Part shown: one piece after another, positions 61,582 through 64,000 of the stretch
Position numbering within the stretch: position 1 is the stretch's first letter
Layout: each line of letters begins with the position of its first letter
Origin: Marinibium conchae
GTDB taxonomy: Bacteria; Pseudomonadota; Gammaproteobacteria; Enterobacterales; Alteromonadaceae
Direction of reading: 5' to 3'
NCBI RefSeq assembly: GCF_015595035.1
Contig: NZ_JADNRN010000002.1
Location: 1-64,000 of the forward strand
DNA: 64,000 nt
Position numbers and translations under genes: made by a program
Notes under the pieces: generated by a model
The model's database searches: none
Told to the model about the DNA's origin: nothing
The model's input: only the letters and a program-made list of their open reading frames with translations

Positions 61582-64000
61582 GCCTTGTATCAAATCGCTT
61601 GGTATATCTTTTTCAGTAACAAAGCTCCATTCGCTGAATGCTTTGGCTTCCAGAGGGCGGCTAAAATAATAGCCTTGAAAATAATCACAGCCTAAGGTAT
61701 TGAGCAACTCAACTTGTTGGTACTCTTCAACACCTTCAGCAACGGTTTTCAGTTGCATGTTTTTACCAATCGACAAGATTGACTGCAGCAAATATAGACT
61801 TGTGCCATTTTCGGCATCAATGACAAATGACCGATCTATTTTCAAGTAGTCTAGTGGCAGGTCTTTTAAATAGGACAATGATGAATAGCCCGTGCCAAAA
61901 TCATCAAGTGAAATGCTAAATTGATGTTCTCGCAACTCGGTAATTGTTTTGATGCTGCTATCGATATTCTTCATTAAACTCGACTCTGTAAGTTCTAAGT
62001 CAAGTTGTGAAGGGGCGATATTGTATTTTTCAGTAATCGCTAGCAACTCTGCAACAAAATCGCCAGAGTCGAACTGCTGTGCACTCACATTGATACCCAC
62101 GCGACCCTGAGGGCTAAACCCATCGGTACGCCAAGAGGCTAATTGCTGGCAAACTTCCTCAATACACCAAAACCCTAATTGGTCAATAAGCCCACAGGCT
62201 TCCGCAATTGGAATAAACTCCAAGGGTGGTATGACGCCCAATTCTGGGTGCGTCCAGCGTGATAAGGCCTCAGCACCAATCATTTGGCCTTTGAGGTTTA
62301 CTTTAGGCTGGTAAACCAGAAACATTGCATCGCTATTCTTGGCCTCAAGTTCATTTCGTAATTCTTTTTCGATGTGTTTTTGACGATTAATGCTTTCTAT
62401 CATTTGTGAATCGAAAGTTTGAAGGCGGTTTTTACCTTTTATCTTGGCTTGCGATAATGCAAATTCCGCACAGCGCATTGCGTCCATATCGGTGGGCACC
62501 TGCGAAGGGTATATAACTGAGCCAGCACTGCAGCGAAGTCTGAATGTGCCTTTATTGGTTTTTATTTTCGCGCCAACAATCGATTTTAAGGCTTGCCAGT
62601 GCATTTCTATGATGCCGTTAAGGTCTCGCGCACTGTCAACCGTCATAAAGGTAAATTCATCACCGCCAGTTCGCGCAATTATCTGTTGTTCACTCGCGTA
62701 GTTTGCTAGTCGTCGAGCAATAGTCTTAAGTACTTCGTCTGCGCCATCAAACCCAATTTTACGATTAAGATCTGCGAAGCCATCAATATCGAACTTAATC
62801 AAAATGACCGACTCATTACTTTGGGCTATCTCACGCTCATGCCCTTTCAGCACTTTGTTAAGTTGAAAAAGGTTAGGCAGTTTTGTTTGATAATCGACGT
62901 ATGCAATGTTCTCAAGTTCTTTTACTAGTAATTCTTGTGCATATTCTGCTGCCAAGCGTGATGCACATACTTTTACGATATTGAGAAAACTATCATCGGG
63001 CGTTGAGGGATTCGTGAAGTATAGCGACATGACACCAACAGGCTCGCCAGGCTTCGTGAACATGGGCACACTGATCATCGCTTGCGCTCTAATATTTTGA
63101 TAAAACTCCGATTCTGGATAATTGTCCATCAAGCCACTGGTGACGATATGGGTATCGTTTGGATCCCTAAAGTCTTTTGGAATGTTATCTCGCGAAAAAC
63201 TAATGGTATCGAGTATGCGCTGGCGGTGAATCGCAACAGCTGTTTTCACTTTGTTGTTTTCTGCAGGGCCATCGTAAACCAATATAATACCTGTGCTAGC
63301 CCCGCTAGCTTCCTGCATTTTTGATATGACGGCGGTGAGATAGTCGTCGCTAGTCATATCCGGTGTTCGCGTAGCGATGCTTACTAAAATGTTCTCGAGC
63401 GTAGCAGTTCTATATGAAAGCGTATCAAAATCATGATTTTTTTGAATAACTAAATTTGAATAACCAAGGCAACAAACAATATTTAAAAAAGTGAAAGACA
63501 AACCACCTAGTAATACGGTTTCGTATACGCCTTTTTGAGTAAGTACCGACATGACTATGGCAAACACTTGCAGTAATAACGACACTGCCAACATATTCCA
63601 AATGGCACTTGGTAGCTTGCCTCTACTTCGCGCCAGCCAGAAAACAAACTGCATCAAAACGACAAAGGAAATCACATAAAACAGCAAGGCCCCAGCACTC
63701 ATTTCGCCAGCTAAACGATATACAGTTTCATCACCAAAGACAGTATACCCAATCAGGTCAGGTGCTTGAGTAGCGGTAAAGCGGCCGCTGTAGGGGGCGA
63801 TAAGGTTATGAACAAATAGCACCAACACAAGAGGACACACGGTGTAAACGTAATATTTGATATTGCTTGCGCCACACCAAAAAGCAAATATTAAAAAATA
63901 GGGTGTGATAACAAGGTAGAGGAGGCTCGTTTGGATTTTTAACCACAATATAGAAGAAGCAAAATCACTTGATAAATGATATTGCCAGGTGCTGTATTGA
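61570..64000 (-). CDS. Membrane GAF-GGDEF-EAL c-di-GMP enzyme (5' end outside the window)
   Basis: The reading frame is open through position 64000, so the N-terminus is cut by the window; a TTG at 63948 is only an internal candidate. The visible N-terminal part has several membrane helices resembling the 7TM sensor of some histidine kinases (LWLKIQTSLLYLVITPYFLIF). Then a GAF domain (about residues 190-345 of the visible part), GGDEF (ARTGGDEF, no RxxD I-site), and EAL (AEALSRW, DDFGTGYSSLSYL, YLKIDRSFV, AEGVE) follow. Both active-site motifs are intact, so it could make or degrade c-di-GMP. Convergent with ubiA. Confidence 0.9.
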   Translation of the reverse strand, partial: QYSTWQYHLSSDFASSILWLKIQTSLLYLVITPYFLIFAFWCGASNIKYYVYTVCPLVLVLFVHNLIAPYSGRFTATQAPDLIGYTVFGDETVYRLAGEMSAGALLFYVISFVVLMQFVFWLARSRGKLPSAIWNMLAVSLLLQVFAIVMSVLTQKGVYETVLLGGLSFTFLNIVCCLGYSNLVIQKNHDFDTLSYRTATLENILVSIATRTPDMTSDDYLTAVISKMQEASGASTGIILVYDGPAENNKVKTAVAIHRQRILDTISFSRDNIPKDFRDPNDTHIVTSGLMDNYPESEFYQNIRAQAMISVPMFTKPGEPVGVMSLYFTNPSTPDDSFLNIVKVCASRLAAEYAQELLVKELENIAYVDYQTKLPNLFQLNKVLKGHEREIAQSNESVILIKFDIDGFADLNRKIGFDGADEVLKTIARRLANYASEQQIIARTGGDEFTFMTVDSARDLNGIIEMHWQALKSIVGAKIKTNKGTFRLRCSAGSVIYPSQVPTDMDAMRCAEFALSQAKIKGKNRLQTFDSQMIESINRQKHIEKELRNELEAKNSDAMFLVYQPKVNLKGQMIGAEALSRWTHPELGVIPPLEFIPIAEACGLIDQLGFWCIEEVCQQLASWRTDGFSPQGRVGINVSAQQFDSGDFVAELLAITEKYNIAPSQLDLELTESSLMKNIDSSIKTITELREHQFSISLDDFGTGYSSLSYLKDLPLDYLKIDRSFVIDAENGTSLYLLQSILSIGKNMQLKTVAEGVEEYQQVELLNTLGCDYFQGYYFSRPLEAKAFSEWSFVTEKDIPSDLIQGLDD

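Overview
This window looks like a chromosomal segment of a marine-type gammaproteobacterium, most likely of the Alteromonadales or a related order. The main reasons are the gene order coaBC-slmA, radC, rpmB-rpmG, mutM, coaD and ubiC-ubiA, the kbl-tdh and glpE-glpG pairs, a LexA-type SOS box, and many c-di-GMP signalling proteins. Base composition is moderately AT-rich by eye. The genus cannot be fixed from sequence alone. No prophage, transposase, CRISPR array or tRNA was recognised.

Layout. 1-610: the last gene (5S) of an rRNA operon, its terminator, and a dense array of short hairpin repeats. 613-4951: a small membrane protein, a secreted GH14 beta-amylase, and a divergent membrane-anchored winged-helix regulator with a large periplasmic propeller-like domain. 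4935-10318: the SOS mutagenesis cassette imuA-imuB-dnaE2 behind a LexA box. 10562-18057: a coiled-coil response regulator, a degenerate EAL-HDOD protein, a class 3 lipase, a 58-residue ORF missed by length cutoffs, and a YfcC-type transporter with an M24 peptidase. 18071-22493: an operon of a vWA lipoprotein, an ECF sigma factor and a probable anti-sigma factor, preceded on the same strand by a lipoprotein whose C-terminus resembles the tail domain of GH13 enzymes. 22677-29823: purT, an orphan type IV pilin-like protein, a serine hydrolase, DNA polymerase II and a DUF945 protein. 30011-35472: a TetR / metallo-hydrolase / DUF885 operon and a divergent M28 peptidase lipoprotein. 35618-44147: a TagF-like transferase, a lipoprotein, and a signalling block (histidine kinase, CheB-CheR-PAS-REC hybrid, GAF-PAS-PAS-GGDEF-EAL). 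44290-52390: core housekeeping genes (slmA, coaBC, radC, rpmB, rpmG, mutM, coaD) with a cupin protein, a family 25 glycosyltransferase and a second TagF-like transferase among them. 52600-56177: surface polysaccharide genes (Wzi-like, Kdo kinase, GT9 heptosyltransferase-like). 56237-64000: threonine catabolism (kbl-tdh), glpE-glpG, a FliL-like protein, ubiC-ubiA, and a membrane GGDEF-EAL protein that runs off the window.

How the genes fit together. Three themes recur: DNA-damage tolerance (ImuA/ImuB/DnaE2, PolB, MutM), c-di-GMP and chemosensory-type signalling (three GGDEF/EAL or EAL-like proteins, a CheBR hybrid and receiver proteins), and envelope or surface glycan building (Wzi-like, KdkA, GT9, GT25 and two TagF-like proteins). 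The most unusual points are a GlpG rhomboid whose catalytic serine is replaced by asparagine at an exactly aligned position, a Kdo kinase whose last nine residues and stop codon are supplied by a dispersed repeat, the compound repeat array next to the rRNA operon, the beta-amylase/regulator pair with an inverted repeat between them, and the vWA-ECF-anti-sigma operon. I found no clearly novel multi-gene defence or mobile system.
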